Positions 54,173 through 63,752 of a stretch of DNA of 64,000 nucleotides are shown here, in pieces (within the stretch, counting starts at the first letter, position 1; each line of letters begins with the position of its first letter). The position numbers were made by a program, and so were the translations under genes. Source of the DNA: Comamonadaceae bacterium OS-1 (GTDB lineage Bacteria; Pseudomonadota; Gammaproteobacteria; Burkholderiales; Burkholderiaceae_C); assembly GCA_027923965.1 (NCBI GenBank), contig AP026969.1:4712001-4776000 (forward strand), given 5' to 3'. The notes beneath the pieces were generated by a model. It was not told the origin of the DNA and searched no databases. It was given only the letters and a program-made list of their open reading frames with translations.

Positions 54173-55209
54173 TGATCGTCGACGACGTAGACATCAACCT
54201 GATGCTGCTCAACCGCCTGATGGACCAGGTCGGCGGCTGCCGCGTGCACAGCTTCCTGCGGCCGGTGGAGGCGCTGGCGTTCTGCCAGACCCACCTGCCC
54301 GACCTGCTGCTGGTGGACTACCTGATGCCCGAGCTGGACGGCATCAGCCTGGTGCGCCAGTTCCGCGCCATCGCAGGGCGCGAAGACATCCCGGTGCTGA
54401 TGGTCACCGCCAGCGACGAGCGTGCCGTGCGGGTGCAGGCCCTGGAAGCCGGGGCCAACGACTTTTTGTCTAAACCTCTTGACCGCACCGAATTCTTTGC
54501 CCGCACCCGCAACATGCTGGCCCTGCGCCGCAGCCAGACCCGGCTGGCCAACCGCGCCCTGTGGCTGCAGGAAGAAGTCGCCAAAGCCACCGCCGAAATG
54601 CGTCTGCGCGACAGCGAAACCATTGCCTGCATCTCGCGCATCGCCGAATACCGCGACCCCGAAACCGGCCTGCACACCCAGCGCATGGCCCACTACTCGC
54701 TGCTCATTGCCCAGCACCTGGGCCTGCCCGCCGACACACAGCAGCTGCTGTTCGATGCCGCGCCCCTGCACGATGTGGGCAAGGTTGGCATCCCCGACAG
54801 CATCCTGCTCAAGCCCGGCAAACTCACGCCCGAAGAGTTCGAGACCATGAAAACCCACAGCAGCATCGGCCACCAGGCGCTGGTGGTGGGCCACTCCCAG
54901 CTGATGCAAATGGCCGCCACCATCGCCATCTCGCACCATGAAAAGTTCGACGGCAGCGGCTACCCCGCCGGGCTGGTGGGCGAGGCCATCCCCCTGGCGG
55001 GCCGCATCGTGGCCGTGGCCGATGTGTTCGATGCCCTCACCAGCGCCCGCCCCTACAAACCCGCCTGGCCGGTCGAGCGCGCCCTGCAACTGCTGCGCGA
55101 CGGCGCGGGCAGCCACTTCGACCCTGTTTGTGTCGATGCCTTCATGGCCCAGCTCGATGCCGTGCTGGCCACCAAAGCCCGGCTGGACGACCCCGCCCAC
55201 ACGGCATGA
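54163..55209 (+). CDS. Response regulator with HD-GYP phosphodiesterase domain
   Basis: A 348-residue two-domain protein. The receiver domain (residues 1-125) has the acidic pair VDD and phospho-acceptor Asp52 in [13 protein letters not shown]. The HD-GYP domain (about 150-335) has His203-Asp204 in [10 protein letters not shown] and the GYP triplet at 266-268 in [10 protein letters not shown]. Such enzymes break down cyclic di-GMP, so phosphorylation probably lowers c-di-GMP. The start overlaps the hybrid kinase gene and its stop overlaps the next gene, placing it in a tight signalling operon. Confidence 0.93.
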   Translation: MDVVIVDDVDINLMLLNRLMDQVGGCRVHSFLRPVEALAFCQTHLPDLLLVDYLMPELDGISLVRQFRAIAGREDIPVLMVTASDERAVRVQALEAGANDFLSKPLDRTEFFARTRNMLALRRSQTRLANRALWLQEEVAKATAEMRLRDSETIACISRIAEYRDPETGLHTQRMAHYSLLIAQHLGLPADTQQLLFDAAPLHDVGKVGIPDSILLKPGKLTPEEFETMKTHSSIGHQALVVGHSQLMQMAATIAISHHEKFDGSGYPAGLVGEAIPLAGRIVAVADVFDALTSARPYKPAWPVERALQLLRDGAGSHFDPVCVDAFMAQLDAVLATKARLDDPAHTA

Positions 55210-55841
55210 AGATCCTGCTGGTCGGCACCCGCACCACGCCTGGCCAGGATGCCCTGTTGCGCGCCCTGCTGCAGGCCTGGGGCCACCAGGTGCGGGAGAC
55301 CGATGGTCCGGCCGATGTGGCACTGCTGGACCTGGATGGCGGTGTCGACACCGTGCTGGCCCACCCCACGCGCCCGGCACTGGGCCTGGCCACTTTCGAC
55401 CACCCCGGCACCGCCGAGCGCTGCCAAGCCGCCGGTGTGCACACGCTGCTGTTCAAACCCGTGCAACCCGCCGAGCTGCGTGCCGCCCTGGACGCACAGG
55501 CCTTCGACTACGCCCAGGGCCTGGCCCTGGCCGACCCCTGGATCGTCGGCGTGGTCGCCCCGCAGTTCATGCAAGACTGGCCCCAGCAGCTCGCTGCCCT
55601 GGAAGCCGCCACCCACGCCCATGATGCCGCCACCGCCCACCGCATGGCCCACACCCTCAAAGGCCTGGTCGCCAACTTCCACGCCTCCCCCCTGGTCCGC
55701 CGCGCCCAGGCCCTGGAAGCGGATAGCGCTGCCTGTGCCACCCCCGCCTACCAAGCCCAGGTAGCCGCCCTGCGCGCGGATCTGGGGCGGCTGGATACGG
55801 CGCTGGAGGCGTTTTGTCTGGCGCATCCGGATGCTATGTAA
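55206..55841 (+). CDS. Degenerate receiver plus Hpt phosphotransfer protein
   Basis: A 211-residue protein whose ATG overlaps the preceding stop (ATGA). The N-terminal 100 residues look like a degenerate receiver fold ([29 protein letters not shown], then LLFKPVQPAELRAAL with a KP motif). The acidic pocket is mostly lost. The C-terminal half is an Hpt domain with phospho-accepting His149 in RMAHTLKGLVANF. It can relay phosphate between the hybrid kinase and the HD-GYP regulator. The last codons and the stop (GATGCTATGTAA) lie within an intergenic repeat. Confidence 0.8.
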   Translation: MKILLVGTRTTPGQDALLRALLQAWGHQVRETDGPADVALLDLDGGVDTVLAHPTRPALGLATFDHPGTAERCQAAGVHTLLFKPVQPAELRAALDAQAFDYAQGLALADPWIVGVVAPQFMQDWPQQLAALEAATHAHDAATAHRMAHTLKGLVANFHASPLVRRAQALEADSAACATPAYQAQVAALRADLGRLDTALEAFCLAHPDAM

Positions 55842-55880
55842 ATGAGAGCTTCTCGTGCTTGTGCGATGGGCGGAGGAGGG
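55833..55880 (-). repeat. Intergenic palindromic repeat, copy 12, containing a stop codon
   Basis: Contains GATGCTATGTAAATGAGAGC and TTCTCGTGCTTGTGCGATGG. The TAA of the Hpt gene is inside the repeat. Confidence 0.7.
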
Positions 55881-55915
55881 GTTTTTTGTTGAGGTTTTTA
55901 TTGCCTTTGGCATGG

Positions 55916-56018
55916 TCGGCCGGGATGTGCGCCCGGCGGCGCAGTCCCTTTTCTTTTGGTGACTTTTCTTTTGCGCAAAAGAAAAGTGACTGCGCCGCCG
56001 GGCGCACCACCCGGCCGA
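55916..56018. repeat. 103-bp near-perfect inverted repeat (long hairpin)
   Basis: Outer arms 55916-55946 and 55988-56018 pair over 31 positions with only two mismatches. The 20-bp inner part of the arms, 55927-55946 with 55988-56007, is perfect. Between them a perfect 26-bp palindrome (55962-55987) and a C/T-rich bulge of 15 bases form the loop. It lies between two copies of the other intergenic repeat. The 263-bp gap 55842-56104 holds no gene. Confidence 0.85.
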
Positions 56019-56040
56019 CGATCGCCGTGGCACCCCAAAC

Positions 56041-56095
56041 GCTATGCAATTAGTAGCTTTTAATGCCCGCCAAATAAGCACAAACTGCCGATTTA
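56041..56095 (-). repeat. Intergenic palindromic repeat, copy 13
   Basis: Contains CGCTATGCAATTAGTAGCTT, then TTAATGCCCGCCAAATAAGC and ACAAACTGCC, next to the corA-like stop codon. Confidence 0.65.
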
Positions 56096-56104
56096 CCCCT
56101 CAAC

Positions 56105-57193
56105 TCAACTACCGCTACGTTTCAAATACCGCTTGCGCCAGAACAGCAGCCCCATGCCGATGGCGATCACGCCCATCGCGCCCATGGCCCACCAGAAGCC
56201 GCCTTGGCGGTGCAGCAGGGGGATCACTTCGAAGTTCATGCCGAAGATGCCGGCGATCAGGTTCAGCGGCAGGAAGATGGCGGTCAGGACCGTCAGGGTC
56301 AGCATGATGTCGTTGGCGCGGTTGCCTTGCACGCTGAAATGCATTTGCACGGCGGTTTCCACGCTTTGCTCCAGGCGGCGCACGTGGTGCACCACGCGCT
56401 CGATGTGCTCCAGCACGTCGCGGCTGCGCACCTGCAGCAGCTCGCGCTCGCGGGCGGCGGCGGGGCTGTTGGTGTCGGGCCAGGTTTTCACCGCCTCGAT
56501 CCAGTCCTGGATGGCCGAGCGCTGCTCTTCGCACACGTCGTCCAGCTGGTGCAGCGTCAGCCGGGCATCCAGCAGCGCAGCCCAGTTGCTGAAGCGGGCA
56601 CCGGGCTGCAGCAGGGCGGTTTGCCAGTGGTCGAGCTGGCGGGTGAGTTCGCGGCGCAGGTCCAGGTAGCCGTCGACCATCAGGTTGACGATGCGCAACA
56701 TCACGTCGGCCGGGCTGGTGGGCACGCGCGCGCCGCTGGCCCGCAGCTCGCTGGAGGCTGCGGCCAGCAGCTTGTCGGCATAGCCGTCGCGCACCGCGCA
56801 GTCGCTGGGGTGCACGGTGAGCAGTACCTGGTCGAACACCGCAAAACCCACCGGGCTGGTGTCGATGCGGCGCAGGATGGGCGGGCCGGAGCGCTTGGCT
56901 GCCGGGCCGGGTTCGGCTTCGGGGTGCCCCGCCGCCAGCCGCCGGAACACCAGCAGGTCGTACTGCGAGGTGTAGTCGTAGTGCGAGGGCAGCTGTGGGT
57001 TCAGCAGGTCGGACACGTGCAGGTCTACCAGGGTGTGGCCGCAGAGCTGCTGCAGCGTGGACTGGATCTGCGCCAGCTGCGCCTCGAACTCGCCGCGCGC
57101 GCAGGCCAGCCAGACAAAGCCGCCCGGCACGGGGGCCGTGGGCAGGGTGCTGGCTTCCACCACGCTGGTGCCGACGATGGTAAAAATGCGCAT
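56105..57193 (-). CDS. CorA-family divalent metal ion transporter
   Basis: A 362-residue CorA-type channel. A large N-terminal cytoplasmic domain (about 1-295) ends in long charged helices. Two C-terminal transmembrane segments follow, the first ending in the pore signature GIFGMNF near residue 320. The last residues FWRKRYLKRSGS form a basic tail. CorA proteins carry Mg2+, Co2+ or, for ZntB-like members, Zn2+. The gene is isolated between repeats; the metal is not decided. Confidence 0.92.
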   Translation of the reverse strand: MRIFTIVGTSVVEASTLPTAPVPGGFVWLACARGEFEAQLAQIQSTLQQLCGHTLVDLHVSDLLNPQLPSHYDYTSQYDLLVFRRLAAGHPEAEPGPAAKRSGPPILRRIDTSPVGFAVFDQVLLTVHPSDCAVRDGYADKLLAAASSELRASGARVPTSPADVMLRIVNLMVDGYLDLRRELTRQLDHWQTALLQPGARFSNWAALLDARLTLHQLDDVCEEQRSAIQDWIEAVKTWPDTNSPAAARERELLQVRSRDVLEHIERVVHHVRRLEQSVETAVQMHFSVQGNRANDIMLTLTVLTAIFLPLNLIAGIFGMNFEVIPLLHRQGGFWWAMGAMGVIAIGMGLLFWRKRYLKRSGS

Positions 57194-57207
57194 GGGCTGA
57201 ATTTGTA

Positions 57208-57255
57208 AGAAATAGGCCGCTAGCGCTTATTCAATAAGCGTGAGCAGCTATTATT

Positions 57256-57258
<3 letters not shown>
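57208..57258 (+). repeat. Intergenic palindromic repeat, copy 14
   Basis: Contains GGCCGCTAGCGCTTATTCAA, then TAAGCGTGAGCAGCTATTAT and TTTAG. It is one of the best-conserved copies and ends at the hemB stop codon. Confidence 0.85.
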
Positions 57259-58725
<1,467 letters not shown>

Positions 58726-58728
58726 CTA

Positions 58729-60993
58729 ATGAAAACGGATCTGCCGCCCTTTCCGCGTTTGGGAGAGTTGTACCGCGTGCTCGCCAATGCCTTGGACACC
58801 CGATCCAGTGCGGACGCGCAGCACGCCAGAAACGTGGACAGGTTGGCACGCGATGCCGATTTCGACTATGCCTTGTTGCAACTGGCTGCCGAGCAGTTAC
58901 TGGGCCAAGCTTTGCGCAAATATGCCGGTGCCGAGCTGGCCAACGCAGTGGTTAACTCTGTAAGAAGCCTGACGGAGGACTATGCTGGCTTGGTAGCGGC
59001 TGTGCCACTGGACGGCCTGGGCCGCGAGCAGGCCCTGCCGATCCTGGTCGAGCACTGGTTTGTAGGTGCGGGCGCGGCCTTCTTGTTGAATGCCCGCAAA
59101 TCCTGGGATGGTCCCGATCTGAGGTGCTTGCTGGCCCCCGCAATCGAACCCATCGCTGTGGTGTTGGACTGGCTGGACTCAGATCTAAATGGCTTGGGAA
59201 GCCAGTGGGTAAAAGCGCTTTACCCTGGCAGTACGGGTGCAAACCGGTATATGCAAAACCAACTTTCACGGTGGCGACGTGGCGAACACTTGCCCACTCT
59301 GCAAAGCGTGAATCTGGTTGCCAAGGACATGGCTGCACGGTGGCCGGGCAAGCAAAAGCAGGTGATGAATTTCAAGCGGTGGTGTGTGCTGGCCCTCGCC
59401 TTGCGCTGGTTTGAGCGGGAAGCTGCGGCATGGATGCCCAAGGGGCAGACGGTGCGTGCCTGGATAGACAGGGAGATTTTGATGAATGTGCCTGCGCGGG
59501 ATGTGGGCGCTACATTGATGGCAAAGGTGCGTGAGGCGGCCCAGTCGCAACAAGCGCTCTCCAAGGCAGGCTTGGCGTTGATTGAAAGCCTGAAACGCAG
59601 CACGCCGAAAGCAGCGGATGCCCAGGCCCAAACCCAACAGGCATTGGTGGCGTTCAAGCAGTTGCTCATCGCCTGCGACCCGCAGGGCCGTTGCAGCTAC
59701 CTGCTGCCCTGGATGCAGGCCCGCTGGCATGTGCTGTGCGGAAATGTGGTGGATGCATTGCCGCATTACGAAGCGGCATACGACGCTGCCCTGTATCGTG
59801 CAGGACCAAACCAAAAGCAGATTTTCGAGGAACTGCTGGTGGTGGCCGCGCAATGTGGCAGCAGCAAACCGGTGTTGAAGCGTACCAAGCACCAGGCGAT
59901 TGCGTTGGGTTTTTTCAAAGCGCCAGACGGGTCCGTGGTGGAAGACTGGGAGGTGGTGTATTTCAAAAATCAGTTTGCCAATATGTTTCCGTTCCAGGGG
60001 CGGTTTGCAGGTGCAGCGGAGGTGGAGGGGGATGGGCAGCTTCCTTTCCGTTGGCTGAACGTCGACGATGTGACTGCGCTTCAGCCAGACTTGATCAAAA
60101 TGGACCGGGTAGTGGGTCTGAAAACTGTCGATGAACAGAAACTGCGCCGACCCCAGCTCAATCTGTTCGCGAATACTGGGCAAGCAGACAAAGTCCGCCA
60201 GTTGCTTACAGCAGGGGCTTCTTTGGACCAGCTTGATGTGACGGGCGGATCGGCGCTACTGGCCGCCATCCAGTGTTTTGAGGCGACCGGAGATCGGTCC
60301 ACGATGGATATTTTGTTGGCCCAGCCCCACCGCAAAGAAACCTTGGACGGTGTGACCGCCAAGAAGAAGCTGACCCCGTTGCTGTGCGCCATCGAGTGTG
60401 GTGCGTCCGATGTGGTGGCCCGGCTGCTGGAAATGGGGGCCTCACCCCACCGGCGGGGCATGACAGACGGTGTGTCGCCGCTGTACCGCTGTATGAACTT
60501 TGTTGGTTGGGTATGGAACCCGCACCGGATGGAGCTGCTGTCCCGGGAAAAGTTGCAACAAGCGCCCGATGCGCACATGGCGGATGCGAATCGCCGCTAC
60601 GGGGTTCTGGTGACCGGGGTGTATGGCGACAGCCCGCAGCTATCGGAGATGGCCAACCGCAGCCCGGAGAACCGGGCCGCCTTCGATGCTGTGACATTCG
60701 CCGCCTTCAATAAATTAAAAACCACTCACACCCGCCAGAGTCTGCTGACCTCCATCGACGCGCTATTGAAGGCGGGGGCTCGCCCGAACGACGCGCACAA
60801 CCATCCTATTGCCGGTTACACGCCGCTCATGCTGGCGGCGGAAGGGGATGCGGTGGAGGTGGTGGACTTGATGCTGCAGTTTGGTGGTCAACCCCTTCAG
60901 CCGGATGCCGCTGGCCGTAACAGCTTGCACATTGCCCAGTATTGGCAGTCGGAAAAAGTGTTGCATCTATTTCAACAGCGCGGAATAACCTGA
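58729..60993 (+). CDS. Large protein with C-terminal ankyrin repeats
   Basis: A 754-residue soluble protein. The N-terminal 450 residues match no family I recognise; they are helical, tryptophan-rich (SRWRRGEHLPTLQSVNLVAK, RWCVLALALRWFEREAAAW) and include a TPR-like stretch near residue 335. Ankyrin repeats run from about residue 475: LFANTGQADKVRQLLTAGAS, then TPLLCAIECGASDVVARLLE and TPLMLAAEGDAVEVVDLMLQ. There is no signal peptide or membrane segment. Base composition is lower in GC than the flanking genes, consistent with transfer. It follows the SMP micro-gene by six bases. The function is unknown. Confidence 0.75.
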   Translation: MKTDLPPFPRLGELYRVLANALDTRSSADAQHARNVDRLARDADFDYALLQLAAEQLLGQALRKYAGAELANAVVNSVRSLTEDYAGLVAAVPLDGLGREQALPILVEHWFVGAGAAFLLNARKSWDGPDLRCLLAPAIEPIAVVLDWLDSDLNGLGSQWVKALYPGSTGANRYMQNQLSRWRRGEHLPTLQSVNLVAKDMAARWPGKQKQVMNFKRWCVLALALRWFEREAAAWMPKGQTVRAWIDREILMNVPARDVGATLMAKVREAAQSQQALSKAGLALIESLKRSTPKAADAQAQTQQALVAFKQLLIACDPQGRCSYLLPWMQARWHVLCGNVVDALPHYEAAYDAALYRAGPNQKQIFEELLVVAAQCGSSKPVLKRTKHQAIALGFFKAPDGSVVEDWEVVYFKNQFANMFPFQGRFAGAAEVEGDGQLPFRWLNVDDVTALQPDLIKMDRVVGLKTVDEQKLRRPQLNLFANTGQADKVRQLLTAGASLDQLDVTGGSALLAAIQCFEATGDRSTMDILLAQPHRKETLDGVTAKKKLTPLLCAIECGASDVVARLLEMGASPHRRGMTDGVSPLYRCMNFVGWVWNPHRMELLSREKLQQAPDAHMADANRRYGVLVTGVYGDSPQLSEMANRSPENRAAFDAVTFAAFNKLKTTHTRQSLLTSIDALLKAGARPNDAHNHPIAGYTPLMLAAEGDAVEVVDLMLQFGGQPLQPDAAGRNSLHIAQYWQSEKVLHLFQQRGIT

Positions 60994-61008
60994 GGCCTTT
61001 ATTGCCCC

Positions 61009-61440
61009 TCAAATCAAACACAAGGCCCGGGCCCCGCCTTTCACTGCATCCACCACCAGCTTGCGGTCCAGGGTGGCGAGTTGTCCGCCGTGGGCGCAGG
61101 CCAGGGCCAGCAGGTAGCTGTCGGTGATTTGGGCCGAGCTCAGCAAACGGCTGGCATCAATGCGCTGGGTGTCCATCAGGCTGACATCATCCGGCCAAAA
61201 CTGGTGCCCCGGCAAGGCGCACAGGCTGGCGAGGGTGGCCACCACGGCGGCCGGGGTGCCGGGTGAGCTGGGATAGCGGGGGTGGCCGACGATACGCAGC
61301 AGCCCGTTTTGGGTCATGGGGCAGCTGGCCCAGGATAGCTGCCCGTGCTGGGCAAACCAGCCGTGCGCGGTGTCGTGCGCCACGTGGGCCGGGTCGGCCA
61401 GCGCGATCAACACGTTCACGTCCAGCAGGTAGGTGGTCAT
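61009..61440 (-). CDS. PIN-domain toxin (VapC-like)
   Basis: A 143-residue PIN-domain ribonuclease-type toxin. Acidic metal ligands are visible in YLLDVNVLIALAD near the N-terminus, in ITDSYLLALA and in LATLDRKL. The subtype resembles TA-system VapC proteins with an internal WASCPMTQNGLLRI block. The ATG overlaps the stop of the antitoxin gene (ATGA). It would cleave RNA when released from its antitoxin. Confidence 0.87.
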   Translation of the reverse strand: MTTYLLDVNVLIALADPAHVAHDTAHGWFAQHGQLSWASCPMTQNGLLRIVGHPRYPSSPGTPAAVVATLASLCALPGHQFWPDDVSLMDTQRIDASRLLSSAQITDSYLLALACAHGGQLATLDRKLVVDAVKGGARALCLI

Positions 61441-61667
61441 GCCAGTTCGTCCCGCAACTGGTTGACGATGTCGAGCGTGACCGGCGTTGCCTGGGGCGCG
61501 GTGGGTAGCAGTTGGATGCCGTTGCGGTGTGCGCTGGGGGATGCATCGCGGCGTAGCCCCTGGCGCACCAGCTCGGACAGCACGGCCCCTATGGTGCTGT
61601 GTTGCCGTTCGGCCAGGCTTTTGGCCAGCAAAAAGACATCGTCGTCAATCGACAGGGTGGTGCGCAT
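61437..61667 (-). CDS. Antitoxin of the PIN toxin pair (ribbon-helix-helix)
   Basis: A 76-residue protein starting MRTTLSIDDDVFLLAKSLAE, a typical ribbon-helix-helix opening, with helix 2 in STIGAVLSELVRQGLR. The C-terminal half is proline-rich then acidic and would bind the toxin. It precedes the toxin gene with a four-base overlap. The upstream frame is open but unrelated. The operon likely represses itself from the region 61668-61700. Confidence 0.83.
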   Translation of the reverse strand: MRTTLSIDDDVFLLAKSLAERQHSTIGAVLSELVRQGLRRDASPSAHRNGIQLLPTAPQATPVTLDIVNQLRDELA

Positions 61668-61772
61668 GGGAGGGGCTCCGTAGGGTTTTTGCATCGGACA
61701 TTTTGCATCAAACATCAAATAGCAGGAACCCTTTCGGCGCTCAAAGTAACAGGCCCGGTCTACACTGCCCGC

Positions 61773-62201
61773 ATGCTCTGGATCAAATCTCTCCACATCG
61801 TTTTCATCGCCAGCTGGTTCGCCGGGCTGTTCTACCTGCCGCGCATTTTTGTGAACCTGGCGATGGTGTCGCCGGGCTCTTTGGCCGAGCGGGAGCGGCT
61901 GCTGTTGATGGCGGGCAAGCTGCTGCGTTTCACCACCATCCTGGCCGTGCCCGCGCTGGCGTTCGGGGCCTGGCTGTGGCTGGGCTACGGCATCGGGCGC
62001 GGGCCGGGCAATGCCTGGATGCACGCCAAGCTGGCCCTGGTGCTGCTGGTGATCGGCTACCACCACGGCTGCGGTGTACTGCTGCGCAAGATGCGCGCCG
62101 GGGGGCCCATGCGCAGCCACCAGTGGTACCGCTGGTTCAACGAGGTGCCGGTGCTGCTGCTGTTGGGCATCGTGGTGCTGGTGGTGGTCAAACCCTTCTG
62201 A
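61773..62201 (+). CDS. hemJ: Protoporphyrinogen IX oxidase HemJ (UPF0093)
   Basis: A 142-residue inner-membrane protein with four hydrophobic segments. The start MLWIKSLHIVFIASWFAGLF leads into YLPRIFVN and is the standard HemJ opening, with the conserved His8. The conserved Lys is in WMHAKLALVLLV. HemJ oxidises protoporphyrinogen IX to protoporphyrin IX, the penultimate heme step. The gene is followed 16 bp later by a VanZ-like gene. Confidence 0.9.
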   Translation: MLWIKSLHIVFIASWFAGLFYLPRIFVNLAMVSPGSLAERERLLLMAGKLLRFTTILAVPALAFGAWLWLGYGIGRGPGNAWMHAKLALVLLVIGYHHGCGVLLRKMRAGGPMRSHQWYRWFNEVPVLLLLGIVVLVVVKPF

Positions 62202-62217
62202 GTACCGGGGCGGCGCT

Positions 62218-63327
62218 GTGCACAAGACTTCCGCCTGGCCCCTCGCGCTGCTGTATGTAGGGCTGGTGCTGTATGCCAGCCTGTACCCGTTTGACGGCTG
62301 GCGCGACCAGGGGATTTCGCCCTGGTTTTTCGTCACCGCGCCGCTGCCCAAGTACTGGACCGGGGTGGACGTGGGTATCAACATCGCGGGCTACGCACCG
62401 TTGGGCTTTTTGTTCGCCCTGAGCGCTCTGCGCACCCGGCGTGACCGGGCACCGGTGCTGGCCGCTACGCTGGCCGCCTGTCTGCTGTCGCTGGGCATGG
62501 AAACCCTGCAGAGTTTTTTGCCGGTGCGGGTGCCGTCGAACGTGGATTGGGGGCTGAATACCGCCGGGGCCTTGTTGGGCGCGGTGACCGCCTCGCTGCT
62601 GGAGCGGTTTGGGGCGATTGACCGCTGGAGCCAGTTCCGCGACCGCTGGTTTGTGGCCGATGCGCGCGGCGAACTGGTGCTGCTGGCGCTGTGGCCGGTG
62701 GCCTTGCTGTTCCCGGCTGCCGTGCCGCTGGGCTTGGGCCAGGTGCTGGAGCGGCTGGAGGCGGCCCTGGCCGACGCGCTGGAGGACACGCCGTTTCTCG
62801 ACTGGCTGCCGGTGCGCGATGTCGAACTGCAGCCGCTGGTGCCCAGTGCCGAGCTGCTGTGCGTGCTGCTGGGGGTACTGATTCCTTGCCTGCTGGGCTA
62901 CTGCGTGGTGCGCAATGTGTGGCGGCGTGCGGTGTTGGCCCCGCTGGTGGCGGCGCTGGGCCTGGGCGCGGCGGCCTTGTCGGCCGGGCTGACCTATGGC
63001 CCGGCCCATGCGCTGGACTGGCTGAGCCTGCCAGTGCACGTGGGCCTGTGGGCCGGGCTGCTGTTGGCGGGTGCGCTGGTGTGGCTGCCGCGCCGCGTGT
63101 GCGCGCCGCTGGTGCTGCTGGCCCTGGCGGTGCACGTCAGCGTGCTCAACCAGGCCCCCACCAGCGCCTACTTTGCGCAAACTTTGCACACTTGGGAGCA
63201 GGGCAAATTCATCCGCTTCCAGGGCATCGTGCAGTGGCTGGGCTGGCTGTGGCCGTATGCGGCCATGGTGGTGGTGGTGGGCCGCATCGCCCGGCGCGTG
63301 CCCGGGAAAACTAAAATACCCGTATGA
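62218..63327 (+). CDS. VanZ-like family membrane protein
   Basis: A 369-residue polytopic membrane protein. The GTG at 62218 is chosen because the VanZ-like pattern YVGLVLYASLYPFDGWRD follows directly and an upstream frame overlaps hemJ. The VanZ-like domain (about 1-125) includes DVGINIAGYAPLGFLFAL and QSFLPVRVPSNVDWGLNTAG. The remaining C-terminal part has six more hydrophobic segments. The VanZ name comes from a teicoplanin-resistance gene, but the function here is unknown. The stop overlaps the ferredoxin start (ATGA). Confidence 0.85.
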   Translation: MHKTSAWPLALLYVGLVLYASLYPFDGWRDQGISPWFFVTAPLPKYWTGVDVGINIAGYAPLGFLFALSALRTRRDRAPVLAATLAACLLSLGMETLQSFLPVRVPSNVDWGLNTAGALLGAVTASLLERFGAIDRWSQFRDRWFVADARGELVLLALWPVALLFPAAVPLGLGQVLERLEAALADALEDTPFLDWLPVRDVELQPLVPSAELLCVLLGVLIPCLLGYCVVRNVWRRAVLAPLVAALGLGAAALSAGLTYGPAHALDWLSLPVHVGLWAGLLLAGALVWLPRRVCAPLVLLALAVHVSVLNQAPTSAYFAQTLHTWEQGKFIRFQGIVQWLGWLWPYAAMVVVVGRIARRVPGKTKIPV

Positions 63328-63683
63328 CTGACACCACCCAAGCGGATGCACCCGCCGCGTCCTACTATGGCCGCCACATCTTCTTCTGCCTGAACGACCG
63401 CACCAACGGCGAAGACAGCTGCGCCCACCACAACGCCCAGGCCGGTTTCGACCGCTGCAAGTCGCTGGTGAAGAAGGCGGGCCTGTCCGGCCCCGGCCAG
63501 GTGCGCGTCAACAAGGCCGGTTGCCTGGACCGCTGCGCCGCCGGACCGGTGGCCGTGGTCTACCCCGAGGCGGTCTGGTACAGCTTTGTGGACGAGAGCG
63601 ATATCGACGAGATCGTCGAGTCGCACCTCAAGAACGGCCAGGTGGTCGAGCGTCTGTTGACACCCCCGAACCTGGGCCGTTGA
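63324..63683 (+). CDS. Thioredoxin-like [2Fe-2S] ferredoxin
   Basis: A 119-residue protein with the (2Fe-2S) ferredoxin thioredoxin-like fold. Four likely cluster ligands are Cys22 (HIFFCLNDR), Cys33 (EDSCAHHN), and the pair in NKAGCLDRCAAGP. It is a cytoplasmic electron carrier of unknown partner, common in Comamonadaceae. The start overlaps the VanZ-like gene's stop by four bases, so translation is coupled. Confidence 0.88.
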   Translation: MTDTTQADAPAASYYGRHIFFCLNDRTNGEDSCAHHNAQAGFDRCKSLVKKAGLSGPGQVRVNKAGCLDRCAAGPVAVVYPEAVWYSFVDESDIDEIVESHLKNGQVVERLLTPPNLGR

Positions 63684-63745
63684 ATTTAAGCTTTTTAGGT
63701 TGCTTGTGCTTATACAGTAAGCGTGAGCAGCTATTTATTTGGTAG
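63683..63745 (+). repeat. Intergenic palindromic repeat, copy 15
   Basis: Contains TTGCTTGTGCTTATACAGTA, then AGCGTGAGCAGCTATTTATT and TGGTAG. It lies in the short leader before the hydrolase gene and ends eight bases before its start codon. Confidence 0.8.
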
Positions 63746-63752
63746 TAACTCC

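Noticed and set aside
53227..55209. A 660-residue frame extending the HD-GYP protein upstream
   Set aside because: The N-terminal part is out-of-frame translation of the hybrid kinase; the receiver domain starts at 54163.
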